59,030 bases of DNA, taken from the NCBI GenBank assembly GCA_024401825.1, contig JAKSKF010000006.1, positions 1-59,030 on the forward strand. Direction: 5' to 3'. The notes beneath the pieces are model-generated. The model was not told where the DNA came from. It made no database searches and saw only the letters and a program-made list of their open reading frames with translations. Source of the stretch: Bacteroidales bacterium. GTDB lineage: Bacteria > Bacteroidota > Bacteroidia > Bacteroidales > UBA932. How positions within the stretch are numbered: position 1 is the stretch's first letter; each line of letters starts with the position of its first letter. This document shows, in pieces, positions 1 to 11,300 of this stretch. Made by a program: the position numbers and the translations under genes.

Positions 1-54
1 TAGAGCGCATCCTTGGTAAGGATGAGGTCATGAGTTCAAATCCCATCATCGGCT
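1..54 (+). tRNA. tRNA-Thr (GGT), 5'-truncated by the window edge
   Basis: The anticodon stem-loop CATCC-TTGGTAA-GGATG (9-25) gives anticodon GGT, which reads threonine codons ACC/ACT. The T arm with TTCAAAT loop and the 3' acceptor strand CATCGGC (47-53) with discriminator T54 follow; no CCA is encoded. The 5' acceptor strand and part of the D arm lie outside the window. The gene sits 35 nt upstream of tuf and is probably processed from the same transcript. Confidence 0.93.
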
Positions 55-89
55 CATTTTTTATGTAAACAACTTTTACACGTAATATT

Positions 90-1277
90 ATGGCAAAAGA
101 AGTATTCAAGAGGGATAAACCCCATGTTAACATCGGCACAATCGGCCATGTTGACCACGGTAAGACTACCCTTACCGCTGCCATCACCAAAGTGCTGGCG
201 GAAAAAGGTCTGAGTGAGGTAAAGTCATTCGACCAGATTGATAACGCTCCCGAGGAGAAAGAGCGCGGTATAACCATTAACACTGCACACGTCGAGTATC
301 AGACCGAGAATAGGCACTATGCGCATGTCGATTGCCCGGGCCACGCCGACTATGTAAAGAATATGGTTACCGGCGCCGCTCAGATGGACGGTGCAATCCT
401 TGTTGTTGCAGCCACTGACGGTCCTATGCCTCAGACAAACGAGCACGTGCTTCTTGCAAAGCAGGTTAACGTCCCCAAGATTGTCGTCTTCCTCAACAAG
501 GTTGACCTCGTTGACGACCCTGAGATGCTTGACCTCGTCGAGATGGAAGTACGCGACCTCCTCAGCAAGTATGACTTCGACGGCGACAACGCTCCCGTTA
601 TCCGCGGTTCAGCTCTCGGCGCTCTCAACGGAGAGTCCCAGTGGGTTGAGAAGGTTATGGAGCTTATGAGCGCTGTTGACGAGTACATTCCTCTTCCCGT
701 ACGTGAGAACGAGAAGCCTTTCCTGATGCCTATCGAGGACGTCTTCTCAATCACAGGCCGCGGTACTGTCGTTACCGGCCGTATCGAGACAGGTACCATC
801 CACGTCAATGACCCCGCAGAAATCGTAGGTTTCAACGAGAAGCCCAAGACTACCGTGGTTACCGGCGTCGAGATGTTCCGCAAGCTTCTTGACCAGGGTG
901 AGGCAGGTGACAACGTAGGTCTCCTCCTCCGTGGTATCGACAAGAAGGAAGTAAAGCGTGGTGAAGTCATCGCAAAGCCCAATTCAATCAAGCCTCACGA
1001 CCATTTCCTCGGACAGATTTACGTTCTGAAGAAAGAAGAAGGTGGCCGTCACACTCCTTTCCACAACAAGTATCGCCCCCAGTTCTTCATCAGAACTCTT
1101 GACGTTACCGGAGAAATCTCTCTCCCCGAAGGAGTTGAAATGGTAATGCCCGGTGACAACGTTGAAATCAACGTTACGCTCATCACTCCTGTCGCACTTA
1201 ACGAAGGTCTCCGCTTCGCCATCCGTGAAGGTGGACGTACCGTAGGTGCAGGTCAGGTTATCAAGATTCTCGACTAA
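90..1277 (+). CDS. tuf: Elongation factor Tu
   Basis: EF-Tu is the GTPase that carries aminoacyl-tRNA to the ribosomal A site. The 395-residue product has the full family length. The P-loop GHVDHGKT is at about residues 19-26, followed by the switch II DCPGH motif near 81 and the NKVD guanine-binding motif near 136. Domains 2 and 3 are complete and end in the conserved [10 protein letters not shown] stretch. It lies between tRNA-Thr and tRNA-Trp, the usual Bacteroidota arrangement in which tuf heads the secE-nusG-rplKAJL-rpoBC block. The ATG at 90 begins the conserved MAKE. Codon use is strongly biased, as expected of a highly expressed gene. Confidence 0.99.
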   Translation: MAKEVFKRDKPHVNIGTIGHVDHGKTTLTAAITKVLAEKGLSEVKSFDQIDNAPEEKERGITINTAHVEYQTENRHYAHVDCPGHADYVKNMVTGAAQMDGAILVVAATDGPMPQTNEHVLLAKQVNVPKIVVFLNKVDLVDDPEMLDLVEMEVRDLLSKYDFDGDNAPVIRGSALGALNGESQWVEKVMELMSAVDEYIPLPVRENEKPFLMPIEDVFSITGRGTVVTGRIETGTIHVNDPAEIVGFNEKPKTTVVTGVEMFRKLLDQGEAGDNVGLLLRGIDKKEVKRGEVIAKPNSIKPHDHFLGQIYVLKKEEGGRHTPFHNKYRPQFFIRTLDVTGEISLPEGVEMVMPGDNVEINVTLITPVALNEGLRFAIREGGRTVGAGQVIKILD

Positions 1278-1295
1278 AAGAGAACATAAACCTCA

Positions 1296-1328
1296 GCGGG
1301 CAACCCTCCACAGGGATGCCCGCCTTTT
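1296..1328 (+). terminator. Hairpin terminator or processing site after tuf
   Basis: GCGGGCA (1296-1302) pairs with TGCCCGC (1317-1323), with an inner CCCT/AGGG pairing, followed by CTTTT. The last T (1328) directly touches the first base of tRNA-Trp. It could end part of the tuf transcripts or mark the 5' processing boundary of the tRNA. Confidence 0.75.
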
Positions 1329-1399
1329 AGGGGAATAGAACAAGGGTAGTTCAGCGGTCTCCAAAACCGTCGATGTGGGTTCGAATCCTGCTTCCCCTG
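1329..1399 (+). tRNA. tRNA-Trp (CCA)
   Basis: The acceptor strands AGGGGAA (1329-1335) and TTCCCCT (1392-1398) pair perfectly, with discriminator G1399. The anticodon loop CTCCAAA gives anticodon CCA, reading UGG. The T loop TTCGAAT is standard. The 3' CCA is not encoded. It lies between tuf and secE, as in many Bacteroidota. Confidence 0.97.
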
Positions 1400-1483
1400 C
1401 AAAATATCAAAGGTTACGATTTGGTAATTGTTTAACAGATTCGGTGTCCGCTTCCATTTTGCCGAATCCATTAAATGTTGAAG

Positions 1484-1672
1484 ATGAGAAAGTTAATCAA
1501 CTATTTCAAAGAGTCGTTCGTTGAGCTGTTCAAGAAGACCACCTGGCCTACCTGGGAGAAGTTGCAGAGTTCTGCGGTTCTCGTTATGATAGCCACCGTC
1601 ATCCTTGCAGCAGTCCTCTTCGTCATCGACTTTGCTTTCCAGCATCTGATGACTGCAATTTACTCATTGTAA
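1484..1672 (+). CDS. secE: Preprotein translocase subunit SecE
   Basis: SecE clamps the SecY channel of the Sec translocon in the inner membrane. The 62-residue product has the single-spanning short SecE form. An amphipathic N-terminal helix (RKLINYFKESF) carries the conserved KTTWPTWEKL hinge, followed by one membrane segment rich in V, A, I and L. Family members begin close to the RKLINYF stretch, so the ATG at 1484 is preferred; an in-frame ATG at 1475 would add three residues. nusG follows after 12 nt. A 7-bp inverted repeat (1438-1468) lies in the leader, of unknown meaning. Confidence 0.93.
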   Translation: MRKLINYFKESFVELFKKTTWPTWEKLQSSAVLVMIATVILAAVLFVIDFAFQHLMTAIYSL

Positions 1673-1684
1673 AATCGTACTGAA

Positions 1685-2251
1685 ATGGGCGAAACGAAAT
1701 GGTATGTTCTGCGGACTGCAGGCGGAAAGGAAAAGAAAGCTGCCGAATATCTCCAGAAGGAAATTGAGCGCAGCGGTCTTGAGGACCAGGTGAAACAGGT
1801 CCTTGTCCCCGTTAAGAAAGAGATTGTAACAAAGAACGGCAAGAGAAAGGCAGTTGACAAATTGCTTTTCCCCGGCTATGTGCTTATACAGGCTCAACTG
1901 AGCGGAATGCTTGAAAACATCATCCGCAACCAGGTCCCCGGAATGTCAGGTTTCCTCACAGAGAAGAAGACCGTCAAAGGAGCCCAGTTCGAGAGGATTC
2001 CCGTCCCCATCCGCGAGGATGAGGCCCAGAGAATCCTCGGCGTTCAGGACGAGAACATCGATGCCCCCGCGGAGACGGAAGTGAATTACGAAGTCGGAGA
2101 GGCCGTCAAGATTACCGACGGTCCTTTCAGCGGATTCACGGGCACGATAGATGAGATTTTGGAAGACAGAAGCAAGGTGAAAGTCATAGTCGTGATTTTC
2201 GGAAGAAAGACACAACTCGAACTCAGCTTCGCACAAGTAACAAAAGAATAA
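1685..2251 (+). CDS. nusG: Transcription termination/antitermination factor NusG
   Basis: NusG binds RNA polymerase during elongation and links it to Rho or the leading ribosome. At 188 residues the protein has the usual size. The N-terminal NGN domain opens with KWYVLRTAGGKEKKAAEYL, and the C-terminal KOW domain includes the VKITDGPFSGFTGTI motif at about 137-151. It lies 12 nt after secE and 13 nt before rplK, the conserved secE-nusG-rplK order. A 250-residue frame on the opposite strand across this gene and rplK is a codon-bias shadow. Confidence 0.97.
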   Translation: MGETKWYVLRTAGGKEKKAAEYLQKEIERSGLEDQVKQVLVPVKKEIVTKNGKRKAVDKLLFPGYVLIQAQLSGMLENIIRNQVPGMSGFLTEKKTVKGAQFERIPVPIREDEAQRILGVQDENIDAPAETEVNYEVGEAVKITDGPFSGFTGTIDEILEDRSKVKVIVVIFGRKTQLELSFAQVTKE

Positions 2252-2264
2252 GTAACAAATCATT

Positions 2265-2708
2265 ATGGCAAAAGAAGTTACCGGATTCATCAAGCTCCAG
2301 ATTAAAGGCGGAGCCGCCAATCCTGCACCTCCGGTAGGACCGGCCCTCGGTTCCAAAGGCTTGAATATTATGGATTTCTGCAAGGCTTTCAATGCAGCCA
2401 CGCAGGACAAGGCAGGCAAAGTCCTTCCCGTTGTCATCACCGTATATTCTGACAAGTCTTTCTCATTCGAGGTAAAGCAGCCTCCCATCGCCGTGTCACT
2501 CAAGGAAGCGGCCAAGATTTCCAAGGCTTCAGGAGAACCCAACAGAAACAAAGTGGCTTCAGTCACCTGGGACCAGGTCAAGACCATTGCCGAAGGCAAG
2601 ATGCCTGACCTCAACTGTTTCACAATAGGTTCAGCTATGAAAATGGTCGCCGGTACGGCAAGGAGCATGGGTATCACAGTATCCGGAGAATTCCCCAAGG
2701 ATCTTTAA
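2265..2708 (+). CDS. rplK: 50S ribosomal protein L11
   Basis: L11 binds the GTPase-associated region of 23S rRNA and is needed for stringent-response signalling through the ribosome. The product is 147 residues. The N-terminal domain has the conserved proline-rich [17 protein letters not shown] segment (about 22-38), and the C-terminal RNA-binding domain ends in the GTARSMGI region. It is followed 15 nt later by rplA. One of only four GATC sites seen in the window lies at its 3' end (2700-2703). Confidence 0.98.
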   Translation: MAKEVTGFIKLQIKGGAANPAPPVGPALGSKGLNIMDFCKAFNAATQDKAGKVLPVVITVYSDKSFSFEVKQPPIAVSLKEAAKISKASGEPNRNKVASVTWDQVKTIAEGKMPDLNCFTIGSAMKMVAGTARSMGITVSGEFPKDL

Positions 2709-2723
2709 TAATTCACACGCATT

Positions 2724-3428
2724 ATGAGTAAAATGACAAAAAATCAGAAAGCAGTAGCTGAGAAGTTCGATTCTCACAAGCTTTATCCGCTTGCGCAGGC
2801 GTGTGAGATTGTCAAGGATATCACTTTCACAAAGTTTGACGCTTCAGTGGAACTGTCCGCGAACCTCGGCGTTGACCCCCGCAAGGCCAACCAGATGATT
2901 CGTGGCGTCGTCACTCTCCCCTGCGGTACGGGTAAGGTCACGAGAGTTCTCGTGCTCTGCACTCCCGACAAGGAAGAGGAAGCGAAGGCGGCAGGTGCCG
3001 ATTACGTCGGTCTTGACGAATACGTCGAGAAAATCAAAGGCGGTTGGACCGACATCGACGTCATCATCTGCACACCTTCAGTAATGGCCAAGGTCGGAGC
3101 TCTCGGAAAGATTCTCGGACCTCGCGGACTTATGCCGAACCCCAAGACAGGCACCGTTACGATGGAAGTCGGCAACGCTGTCAAGGATGTCAAGGGCGGT
3201 AAAATCGACTTCAAGGTCGACAAGACCGGCATCATCCACACAGCCATCGGAAAGGCGTCGTTCACGGCCGACCAGATTTGCCAGAACGCGACTGCGGTCC
3301 TGAATGAAATCGCCAAACTCAAACCTCAGGCACTCAAGGGCACATATATGAAGGGAGCTTCTATATGTACCACTATGAGCGCAGGCATTAAGATTGACCT
3401 CAAGGCATTTTTGAACAGTGCTGAATAA
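2724..3428 (+). CDS. rplA: 50S ribosomal protein L1
   Basis: L1 forms the mobile L1 stalk at the ribosomal E site and in many bacteria represses its own operon by binding the mRNA. The 234-residue length is normal. The signature [14 protein letters not shown] lies at about residues 131-144. It is the second gene of the rplK-rplA pair; rplJ begins 11 nt later. No obvious L1 autoregulatory structure was identified by eye. Confidence 0.98.
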   Translation: MSKMTKNQKAVAEKFDSHKLYPLAQACEIVKDITFTKFDASVELSANLGVDPRKANQMIRGVVTLPCGTGKVTRVLVLCTPDKEEEAKAAGADYVGLDEYVEKIKGGWTDIDVIICTPSVMAKVGALGKILGPRGLMPNPKTGTVTMEVGNAVKDVKGGKIDFKVDKTGIIHTAIGKASFTADQICQNATAVLNEIAKLKPQALKGTYMKGASICTTMSAGIKIDLKAFLNSAE

Positions 3429-3439
3429 AATTCAATATT

Positions 3440-3964
3440 ATGAAAAAGGAACTTAAAAATCAGATTATTGAAACTATATCAGCACAACTGAAGGAATATC
3501 CCAATTTCTATATCACGGATATCCAGGGTCTGAATGCTGGTAAGACATCCGAACTCCGTCGCGAATGCTTCAACGAAGGAATCAAGCTCGTTGTCGTGAA
3601 GAACACCCTGTTCAGCCACGTCCTCAAGGGAATGGAGAACGAGGAGCTCAACACGCTTCTTGACACCCTCAAGGGAAACACCGCAATAATGTACACGACA
3701 TCTCCCAACGCCCCTGCAAAGCTCATCAAGAAGTGGCAGAAGGCCGGTTCGGAGAAACCCGTTCTCAAGGGCGCGTATGTACAGGAGTGCGCATTTGCAG
3801 GTTCTGACAAGCTCGAGGAACTCGTAGCAATCAAGTCCAAGGAAGAACTCATCGGAGACATCATCAATATGCTCCAGAGTCCTGCACGCAACGTCATCTC
3901 CGCTCTCCAGAGCGCGGGTGGCACCGTTGCCGGGATTGTCAAGACACTTGAAGAAAGAAACTGA
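3440..3964 (+). CDS. rplJ: 50S ribosomal protein L10
   Basis: L10 anchors the L7/L12 dimers and forms the base of the ribosomal stalk. The product is 174 residues. The N-terminal rRNA-binding domain has the typical FYITDIQGLNAGKTSELRR start and VVKNTLF motif; the C-terminal helix that binds L12 ends in ALQSAGGTVAGIVKTLEERN. It is followed after 34 nt of A-rich leader by rplL. Confidence 0.97.
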   Translation: MKKELKNQIIETISAQLKEYPNFYITDIQGLNAGKTSELRRECFNEGIKLVVVKNTLFSHVLKGMENEELNTLLDTLKGNTAIMYTTSPNAPAKLIKKWQKAGSEKPVLKGAYVQECAFAGSDKLEELVAIKSKEELIGDIINMLQSPARNVISALQSAGGTVAGIVKTLEERN

Positions 3965-3998
3965 AATAATAACAATAACAATTTAAAAAATTACAATT

Positions 3999-4373
3999 AT
4001 GGCAGACGTAAAGAAACTCGCTGAAGAGTTGGTAAACCTTACAGTGAAAGACGTTCAGGAACTCGCTAAAGTTCTCAAGGAAGAGTATGGTATCGAGCCC
4101 GCAGCCGCTGCAGTTGCAGTGGCCGCTCCCGCAGCCGAAGCAGGCGCAGGCGCAGCAGAGCAGACTGAATTCACAGTTGTTCTCACAAATGCAGGTCAGG
4201 CCAAGCTCAATGTTATCAAGGCAGTCAAGGAAGCCCTCGGACTCGGTCTGAAGGAAGCCAAGGACCTTGTTGACGGAGCTCCCGCCAACGTGAAGGAGAA
4301 AGTATCTAAGGCAGAGGCCGACCAGCTCAAGGCTACCCTTGAGGAGGCTGGTGCAGAGGTTGAGATTAAATAA
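3999..4373 (+). CDS. rplL: 50S ribosomal protein L7/L12
   Basis: L7/L12 is the multicopy stalk protein that recruits translation GTPases. The 124-residue protein has the N-terminal dimerisation helices, an alanine-rich flexible hinge at about 35-53, and a C-terminal domain with the conserved [15 protein letters not shown] motif. A strong hairpin terminator follows (4404-4442), so L12 synthesis may be uncoupled from rpoBC by partial termination. Confidence 0.98.
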   Translation: MADVKKLAEELVNLTVKDVQELAKVLKEEYGIEPAAAAVAVAAPAAEAGAGAAEQTEFTVVLTNAGQAKLNVIKAVKEALGLGLKEAKDLVDGAPANVKEKVSKAEADQLKATLEEAGAEVEIK

Positions 4374-4403
4374 CTCCAACCCTCCCTGCTTTAGGGGGCA
4401 AAC

Positions 4404-4442
4404 AGGTTTAGAGCCGGGGATATTAGGCTCTAAACCTTTTTT
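4404..4442 (+). terminator. Intrinsic terminator/attenuator between rplL and rpoB
   Basis: AGGTTTAGAGCC (4404-4415) and GGCTCTAAACC (4426-4436) form a perfect stem of at least 11 bp with a 10-nt loop, followed by six T (4437-4442). It lies 31 nt after the rplL stop and 35 nt before the rpoB start. No TAnnTTTG box was recognised in the remaining gap, so rpoBC probably depends on read-through. Confidence 0.88.
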
Positions 4443-4477
4443 CCGTATTTAAATTTTCTCTTTTTACAAGGCAGAAT

Positions 4478-7400
4478 ATGTCAAAAAAGACCTTAAACAA
4501 GCGTATCAATTTCGCAACATCAAAAATCCTGGAATATCCGGATCTGCTTGAGGTTCAGCTGAAGTCCTTCAAGGACTTTTTCCAGCTTGAGACGACACCC
4601 GAGAACCGCAGGAACGAGGGTCTGTATCAGGTCTTCCAGGAAATATTCCCCATTGAGGACACCAGGAACAACTACAGGCTGGAGTTCATAGACTACTTCG
4701 TGGACCCTCCCAAGTACTCAATCGAGGAATGTCTGGACAGAGGGTTGACATACAACGTCCCCCTCAAGGCGAAGCTCCGTCTTCTGTGCACAGACCCTGA
4801 GCACGAGGACTTCGACACCAGAGTCCAGGACGTGTATTTGGGAGACATTCCCTATATGACCCCTGCCGGAACCTTTGTAATCAACGGCTCTGAACGTATC
4901 ATCGTTTCACAGCTCCACCGTTCTCCCGGTGTGTTCTTCGACCAGAACATGCACGCCAACGGAACGAAGCTCTATTCAGCCAGAATCATTCCGTTCAAAG
5001 GTTCGTGGATCGAGTTTGCAACAGACATCAACAACGTGATGTATGCATACATCGACCGAAAGAAGAAATTGCCCGTAACCACATTGCTCCGCGCAATAGG
5101 TTATACAGGAGATAAGAACATCATCGACATCTTCAATCTCGCGGACGAGATAAACGCCACCGCCAAGGAACTGAAGGCCAATGCGGGCCGCAAGCTTGCG
5201 GCCAAGGTCCTCAAGACCTGGATAGAGGATTTCGAAGACGAGGACACCGGTGAGGTCATCCCCATCGAGAGAACCCTTCCCATCGTGGAACGCGGTCAGG
5301 TTCTTGACGAGCAGACCATCGCCGCCATCCTCGAGACAGATGTCAAGACCATCCTTCTGCAGAAAGACGAGGCGTCCACAAACGAGTACGCCATCATATT
5401 CAACACATTGCAGAAAGACCCCACGAATACAGAGATTGAAGCTGTCAACTACATCTACAAACAGCTCCGCAACTCTGAACCGCCCGATGAGAGCACAGCC
5501 CGCGACGTGATTGACAAACTCTTCTTCTCCGAGAAGAGGTACGACCTGGGCGAGGTGGGAAGATACCGTCTCAACAAGAAGTTGGGACTGGACACCCCCG
5601 CAGACGTAAGGGTTCTCACCAACACGGACATAATCGAGATTATCAAATATCTCATCCAACTGATTAATTCAAAGGCTCAGGTGGACGATATCGACCATTT
5701 GAGCAACCGTCGCGTCCGTACCGTCGGAGAGCAGCTCGCCAACCAGTTCAGCGTCGGTTTGAGCCGTATGGCGCGCACCATCCGCGAGAGGATGAACGTA
5801 AGGGATTCCGAGCAGTTCAGCCCGATTGACCTTATCAACGCCAAGACGCTCTCGTCAGTAATCAACTCATTCTTCGGTACGAGCCAGCTCAGCCAGTTCA
5901 TGGACCAGACCAACCCTCTGGCGGAGATTACGCACAAGAGGCGTCTTTCAGCCCTCGGTCCCGGAGGTCTTTCGAGAGACCGCGCCGGATTCGAGGTCCG
6001 CGACGTTCACTACACACATTACGGCCGTCTGTGTCCTATCGAATCTCCTGAAGGACCGAACATCGGTTTGATTTCTTCACTCTGCGTTTACGCCCGCATC
6101 AACAAGCTCGGCTTCATCGAGACCCCCTACCGTACAGTCAAGGAAGGAAAGGTGGACCTGAGCGCCGCAGGTTGCCATTATATGAGCGCCGAAGAGGAAG
6201 AGAACAAACTCGTTTCACTTGCAAACGTCAGGATGTCGGACAACGGTGTGATTGAGGCGGACAGGATTCAGTGCCGTATGGAGGCCGACTTCCCCGTTGT
6301 CACGAAGGAAGAGGTCGACTATATGGACGTAGCCCCCAACCAGATGGCGTCAGTGGCGGCATCGCTCATTCCTTTCCTGGAGCACGACGATGCCCACCGC
6401 GCACTTATGGGCGCAAACATGATGCGTCAGGCGGTTCCCCTTCTCAAACCGGAATCCCCTATCGTGGGAACCGGACTTGAGGAGCGTTGCTGCATAGACT
6501 CACGCACTCAGTTCATAGCCGAGCGCAAGGGTGTAGTCACCTTCGTCGACGCCAACGAAATCCATATCAGATATGAAAGGACCGAAGACGAGAATTTTGT
6601 AAGTTTCTCACCCGAGGAAACCGTTTACAAGCTCCCCATCTACCGCAGGACAAACCAGAGCACTACAGTTACTCTCGTCCCCATAGTCCGCAAGGGCGAC
6701 AAGGTGGAGAAAGGTCAGGTACTCACCGAAGGATATGCCACACAGGGCGGAGAACTCGCCCTGGGACGCAACCTTATGGTGGCTTTCATGCCCTGGAAGG
6801 GTTACAACTACGAGGACGCCATAGTGCTGTCCGAGGAAATGGTGAAATGGGACGTGCTCACGTCCGTTCACGTCGACGAATACCTTACCGAGGTGCGTGA
6901 CACCAAGCGCGGTATGGAGGAACTCACTTCCGACATCCCCAATGTCAGCGAGGAGGCCACGAAGGACCTGGACGAGGACGGAATAGTCCGCATCGGCGCC
7001 CACATCGAGCCCGGTGACATAATGATAGGCAAAATCACTCCCAAGGGAGAGAGCGACCCTTCACCTGAGGAGAAACTCCTCAAGGCAATCTTCGGAGACA
7101 AGGCGGGCGACGTCAAGGACGCTTCCCTGAAGGCAAATCCTTCGCTGAGCGGAACCGTCATCAAGACAGCCCTCTATGCAAAGCTTTCCAAGGAGACCGG
7201 GCGCAAGGGTTCAGCCAAGGCTGACCAGAAGACCCGTCTGGAACTCCGTCAGGCCGAATTCAACGCAAAGGCCGAAAGGCTCCGCGCAGATTTTCTGAAG
7301 AAGCTCACCGTTCTGATAAACAGAAAGGGAATCAAGAGCGCAGGCATTTCAGACCTCTACGGAGTTGAAATCATAGCCAAGGACAAGAAAATCACCGCCG

Positions 7401-8305
7401 AGCAAATCAAGACCATCGATTACGAAAACATCAACTCTGCAAAGTGGACCAACGACAAGGAGACCAACATCCTTATCCGTGACCTCATCAACAATTACTG
7501 CATCGCGCTCAAGAGCGAAGCGGCAATCTGTCGCAGGGAGATGGACAAAATCAAGGTGGGTGACGAACTTCCCAACGGAGTCATGCAGCTCGCCAAGGTT
7601 TATGTAGCCAAGAAGAGAAAAATCACAGTCGGCGACAAGATGGCCGGACGCCACGGAAACAAGGGTATCGTCGCGAAGATTGTACGTCAGGAAGATATGC
7701 CGTTCCTGGGTGACGGCACCCCCGTTGACATTGTGCTCAACCCTCTGGGCGTGCCTTCCCGTATGAACCTCGGGCAAATCTATGAGACAGTTCTGGGATG
7801 GGCCGGAGAAAAACTCGGGCTCAAGTTCAGCACTCCGATTTTCGACGGCGCTTCAATCAACGAAATCTGTGACTATACGGACAAGGCCGGCGTTCCCAGA
7901 TTCGGAAAGACCCGTCTGCGTGACGGCGGCACCGGTGACTGGTTCGACCAACCCGCGACAGTGGGCATCATCTATATGATAAAGCTTGGTCATATGGTTG
8001 ATGACAAGATGCACGCCCGCTCAATCGGACCTTACTCTCTCATCACTCAGCAGCCTCTGGGCGGCAAGGCCCAGTTCGGCGGACAGAGGTTTGGAGAGAT
8101 GGAGGTATGGGCTCTTGAGGCATTCGGCGCGGCCAATGCCCTTCAGGAAATCCTTACAGTCAAGTCTGACGACGTCAACGGACGCTCCAAGACTTACGAA
8201 GCAATCGTCAAGGGTGACCCTATGCCGCCCGCAGGCATTCCCGAATCCCTGAACGTATTGCTTCACGAACTTCGCGGTTTGGGTCTTAAAGTCACCTTAG
8301 ATTAA
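4478..8305 (+). CDS. rpoB: DNA-directed RNA polymerase subunit beta
   Basis: The beta subunit forms half of the catalytic cleft of RNA polymerase. The 1275-residue product has Bacteroidota length. The rifampicin pocket at about residues 468-500 has [12 protein letters not shown] and [13 protein letters not shown], with the residues equivalent to E. coli Q513, D516, H526 and S531 all wild type, so the sequence predicts a drug-sensitive enzyme. The C-terminal [21 protein letters not shown] clamp segment is complete. The rpoC start is 7 nt downstream. Two of the four GATC sites in the window (4541, 5008) are in its 5' part. Confidence 0.99.
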   Translation: MSKKTLNKRINFATSKILEYPDLLEVQLKSFKDFFQLETTPENRRNEGLYQVFQEIFPIEDTRNNYRLEFIDYFVDPPKYSIEECLDRGLTYNVPLKAKLRLLCTDPEHEDFDTRVQDVYLGDIPYMTPAGTFVINGSERIIVSQLHRSPGVFFDQNMHANGTKLYSARIIPFKGSWIEFATDINNVMYAYIDRKKKLPVTTLLRAIGYTGDKNIIDIFNLADEINATAKELKANAGRKLAAKVLKTWIEDFEDEDTGEVIPIERTLPIVERGQVLDEQTIAAILETDVKTILLQKDEASTNEYAIIFNTLQKDPTNTEIEAVNYIYKQLRNSEPPDESTARDVIDKLFFSEKRYDLGEVGRYRLNKKLGLDTPADVRVLTNTDIIEIIKYLIQLINSKAQVDDIDHLSNRRVRTVGEQLANQFSVGLSRMARTIRERMNVRDSEQFSPIDLINAKTLSSVINSFFGTSQLSQFMDQTNPLAEITHKRRLSALGPGGLSRDRAGFEVRDVHYTHYGRLCPIESPEGPNIGLISSLCVYARINKLGFIETPYRTVKEGKVDLSAAGCHYMSAEEEENKLVSLANVRMSDNGVIEADRIQCRMEADFPVVTKEEVDYMDVAPNQMASVAASLIPFLEHDDAHRALMGANMMRQAVPLLKPESPIVGTGLEERCCIDSRTQFIAERKGVVTFVDANEIHIRYERTEDENFVSFSPEETVYKLPIYRRTNQSTTVTLVPIVRKGDKVEKGQVLTEGYATQGGELALGRNLMVAFMPWKGYNYEDAIVLSEEMVKWDVLTSVHVDEYLTEVRDTKRGMEELTSDIPNVSEEATKDLDEDGIVRIGAHIEPGDIMIGKITPKGESDPSPEEKLLKAIFGDKAGDVKDASLKANPSLSGTVIKTALYAKLSKETGRKGSAKADQKTRLELRQAEFNAKAERLRADFLKKLTVLINRKGIKSAGISDLYGVEIIAKDKKITAEQIKTIDYENINSAKWTNDKETNILIRDLINNYCIALKSEAAICRREMDKIKVGDELPNGVMQLAKVYVAKKRKITVGDKMAGRHGNKGIVAKIVRQEDMPFLGDGTPVDIVLNPLGVPSRMNLGQIYETVLGWAGEKLGLKFSTPIFDGASINEICDYTDKAGVPRFGKTRLRDGGTGDWFDQPATVGIIYMIKLGHMVDDKMHARSIGPYSLITQQPLGGKAQFGGQRFGEMEVWALEAFGAANALQEILTVKSDDVNGRSKTYEAIVKGDPMPPAGIPESLNVLLHELRGLGLKVTLD

Positions 8306-8312
8306 TTGAGCT

Positions 8313-11300
8313 ATGCCTAATTTCAACAACAAAGAAAATAAAGTTAAAAGCAACTTCCAGACGATTTCCATCGCCCTGGCTTCGCCCGAGGACATAACCG
8401 AAAGGTCCTGCGGTGAGGTTCTGAAACCTGAGACGGTCAACTACAGGACCTACAAGCCCGAACGCGACGGACTTTTCTGCGAGAAGATATTCGGTCCCAC
8501 CAAGGACTACGAATGCTACTGCGGAAAATACAAGAGAATCCGCTACCGCGGAATCGTCTGCGACAGATGTAACGTGGAGGTTACGGAGAAGAAGGTGCGC
8601 CGTGAGAGGATGGGACACATCGCCCTCACAGTGCCCGTAGCTCACATCTGGTACTTCAAGAGCGCCCCCAACAAGATTTCCGCACTTCTCGGGCTTCCTT
8701 CAAAGAAACTCGAGGCGGTCATCTACTATGAGAAATTCATAGTCACCTGCCCCGGAGAAAGCGGACTTGAGAAGATGGACCTCCTGTCCGAGGACGAGTA
8801 TCTCGACGTATTGGCCAAACTGCCCGGCAACGAGAGCCTGAGCAATGACGACCCCAAGAAATTCGTCGCCAAGATGGGAGCGGAGGGCATATATGACCTC
8901 CTCAAGGAAATCGACGTGGAGGAACTCGGCAGGGAACTCCGCCGGAAGATGGCGGAAGAGGGCTCGCAGCAACGCAAGGCCGAGCTGCTGAAGCGCCTCC
9001 AGGTGGTGAAGTGGTTCCAGGAATCAAAGGGTGTGAACCGCCCCGAGTGGATGATTATGAAAGTCATCCCCGTCATTCCTCCCGACCTCAGGCCTCTGGT
9101 TCCCCTGGACGGCGGCCGCTTTGCGACTTCCGACCTCAACGACCTGTACCGCCGCGTCATCATCCGCAACAACCGCCTCAAGAAACTCATTGAGATAAAG
9201 GCTCCGGAAGTGATTCTACGCAACGAAAAGCGTATGCTTCAGGAAGCTGTGGACAGCCTCTTCGACAATTCAAAGAAGTCTTCCGCAGTGAAGAACGAAA
9301 GCAACCGCGCGCTCAAGTCACTTTCTGACTCTCTCAAGGGCAAGCAGGGACGCTTCCGTCAGAACCTGCTCGGAAAGCGCGTCGATTATTCAGCGCGTTC
9401 CGTCATAGTTGTGGGTCCTGAACTCAATATGCACGAATGCGGTCTGCCCAAGTTTATGGCGGCCGAACTGTACAAGCCTTTCATCATCCGCAAGCTCATA
9501 GAGCGCGGAGTGGTCAAGACCGTGAAGTCCGCGAAGAAGATTGTGGACCGCAAGGACCCTGTAATATGGGACATCCTTGAAAACGTGATGAAGGGACACC
9601 CCGTGCTTCTGAACCGCGCGCCTACCCTGCACAGACTCGGTATCCAGGCTTTCCAGCCCCGAATGATAGAAGGAAAGGCAATCCAGCTGCACCCTCTGGC
9701 CTGTACGGCATTCAACGCCGACTTCGACGGTGACCAGATGGCAGTTCACCTTCCTCTGGGCAACGCGGCCATTATGGAGGCCCAGCTGCTTATGCTCGGT
9801 TCCCAGAACATCCTCAACCCCGCCAACGGAGCTCCTATCACGGTTCCGTCGCAGGATATGGTTCTCGGTCTTTATTACATCACCAAGATTCGTCCCGGCG
9901 CCAAGGGAGAGGGTATGACCTTCTACGGTCCCGAAGAGGTCATCATTGCATTCGACGGCAAGGTGATTGACATGCACGCCCGGATTCGAGTGCGCATACC
10001 CGCCGACAAGCAGGACCCTTCAAAGGGCACGCAGACAGTCGAGACCACCGCAGGACGCATCATCGTCAACCAGTACGTTCCCGAAGAGGTTCCCTTCGTA
10101 AATGAGGTCCTGGGCAAGAAATCACTCAGGCGAATCATCACCGACGTCATCAAGAACACCGGTGTCACACGTACCGCCAAGTTCCTTGACGACATCAAGA
10201 ACCTCGGTTACGACCAGGCATTCCGCGCAGGAATATCCTTCAACCTCGGAGACGTTCTCGTTCCCGATGAGAAGCAGACCCTGATTGACAACGCCTACAA
10301 GGAGGTGGAGAAAATCAAGGGTGACTACGGTATGGGATTCATCACCAACAACGAGCGTTACAACAAGGTCATCGACCTTTGGACGGCGGTGGACAACCAG
10401 TTGACTTCCATCGTCCAGAGCCAGATTATGAAGGATGACCAGGGATTCAACCCCGTATATATGATGCTGGATTCAGGAGCCCGCGGTTCAACCCAGCAGA
10501 TAAAGCAGCTCTGCGGTATGCGCGGTTTGATGGCGAAGCCCCAGAAAGCCGGCGCATCAGGCGCGGACATCATCGAGAACCCTATCATCTCCAACCTGAA
10601 GGAAGGAATGACGGTGCTCGAGTACTTCATCTCAACCCACGGCGCCCGTAAGGGTCTGGCCGACACCGCGTTGAAGACAGCCGATGCCGGTTACCTGACC
10701 CGCCGTCTGGTTGACGTTTCACACGACGTGATAATCACTGAGGAGGATTGCGGAACGCTCCGCGGCCTTATCGCAACCGCCATCAAGAACAAGGATGAGA
10801 TTGTGGAGTCTCTCGGAGAGAGAATACTCGGCCGTACGTCCGTTCACGACATATTCAACCCCCTCACCGGTGAACTCATCATCAAGGCGGGAGAGGAAAT
10901 CCGCGAGAAAGAGGCTGACCTGATTGACACTCTGCCCATCGAGCAGGTTGAAATCCGCTCGGTTCTCACTTGCGAAAGCCGCAAGGGCGTCTGCGCCAAA
11001 TGCTACGGACGCAACCTCGCCACCAGCCGTATGGTCGAGAAAGGTGAAGTCGTGGGTGTCATCGCGGCACAGTCCATCGGCGAGCCCGGTACCCAGCTTA
11101 CGCTGCGTACCTTCCACGTCGGAGGTACTGCATCCGGTGCAGTGGCTGACTCTTCAATAGAATCCAAGTATGACGGACGTCTGGAATTCTCGGACCTCCG
11201 AACCATAAGCAGGGAGACCGAAGAGAGCGGCAGGAACGAGATTGTCGTAAGCCGTATGACGGAACTGCGCATCATAGACGAGAACACCGGAATAACCTTC

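Noticed and set aside
1438..1468. 7-bp inverted repeat in the secE leader as a riboswitch or operator
   Set aside because: The arms are short, the loop is 17 nt, and no known leader structure matches; chance is sufficient.
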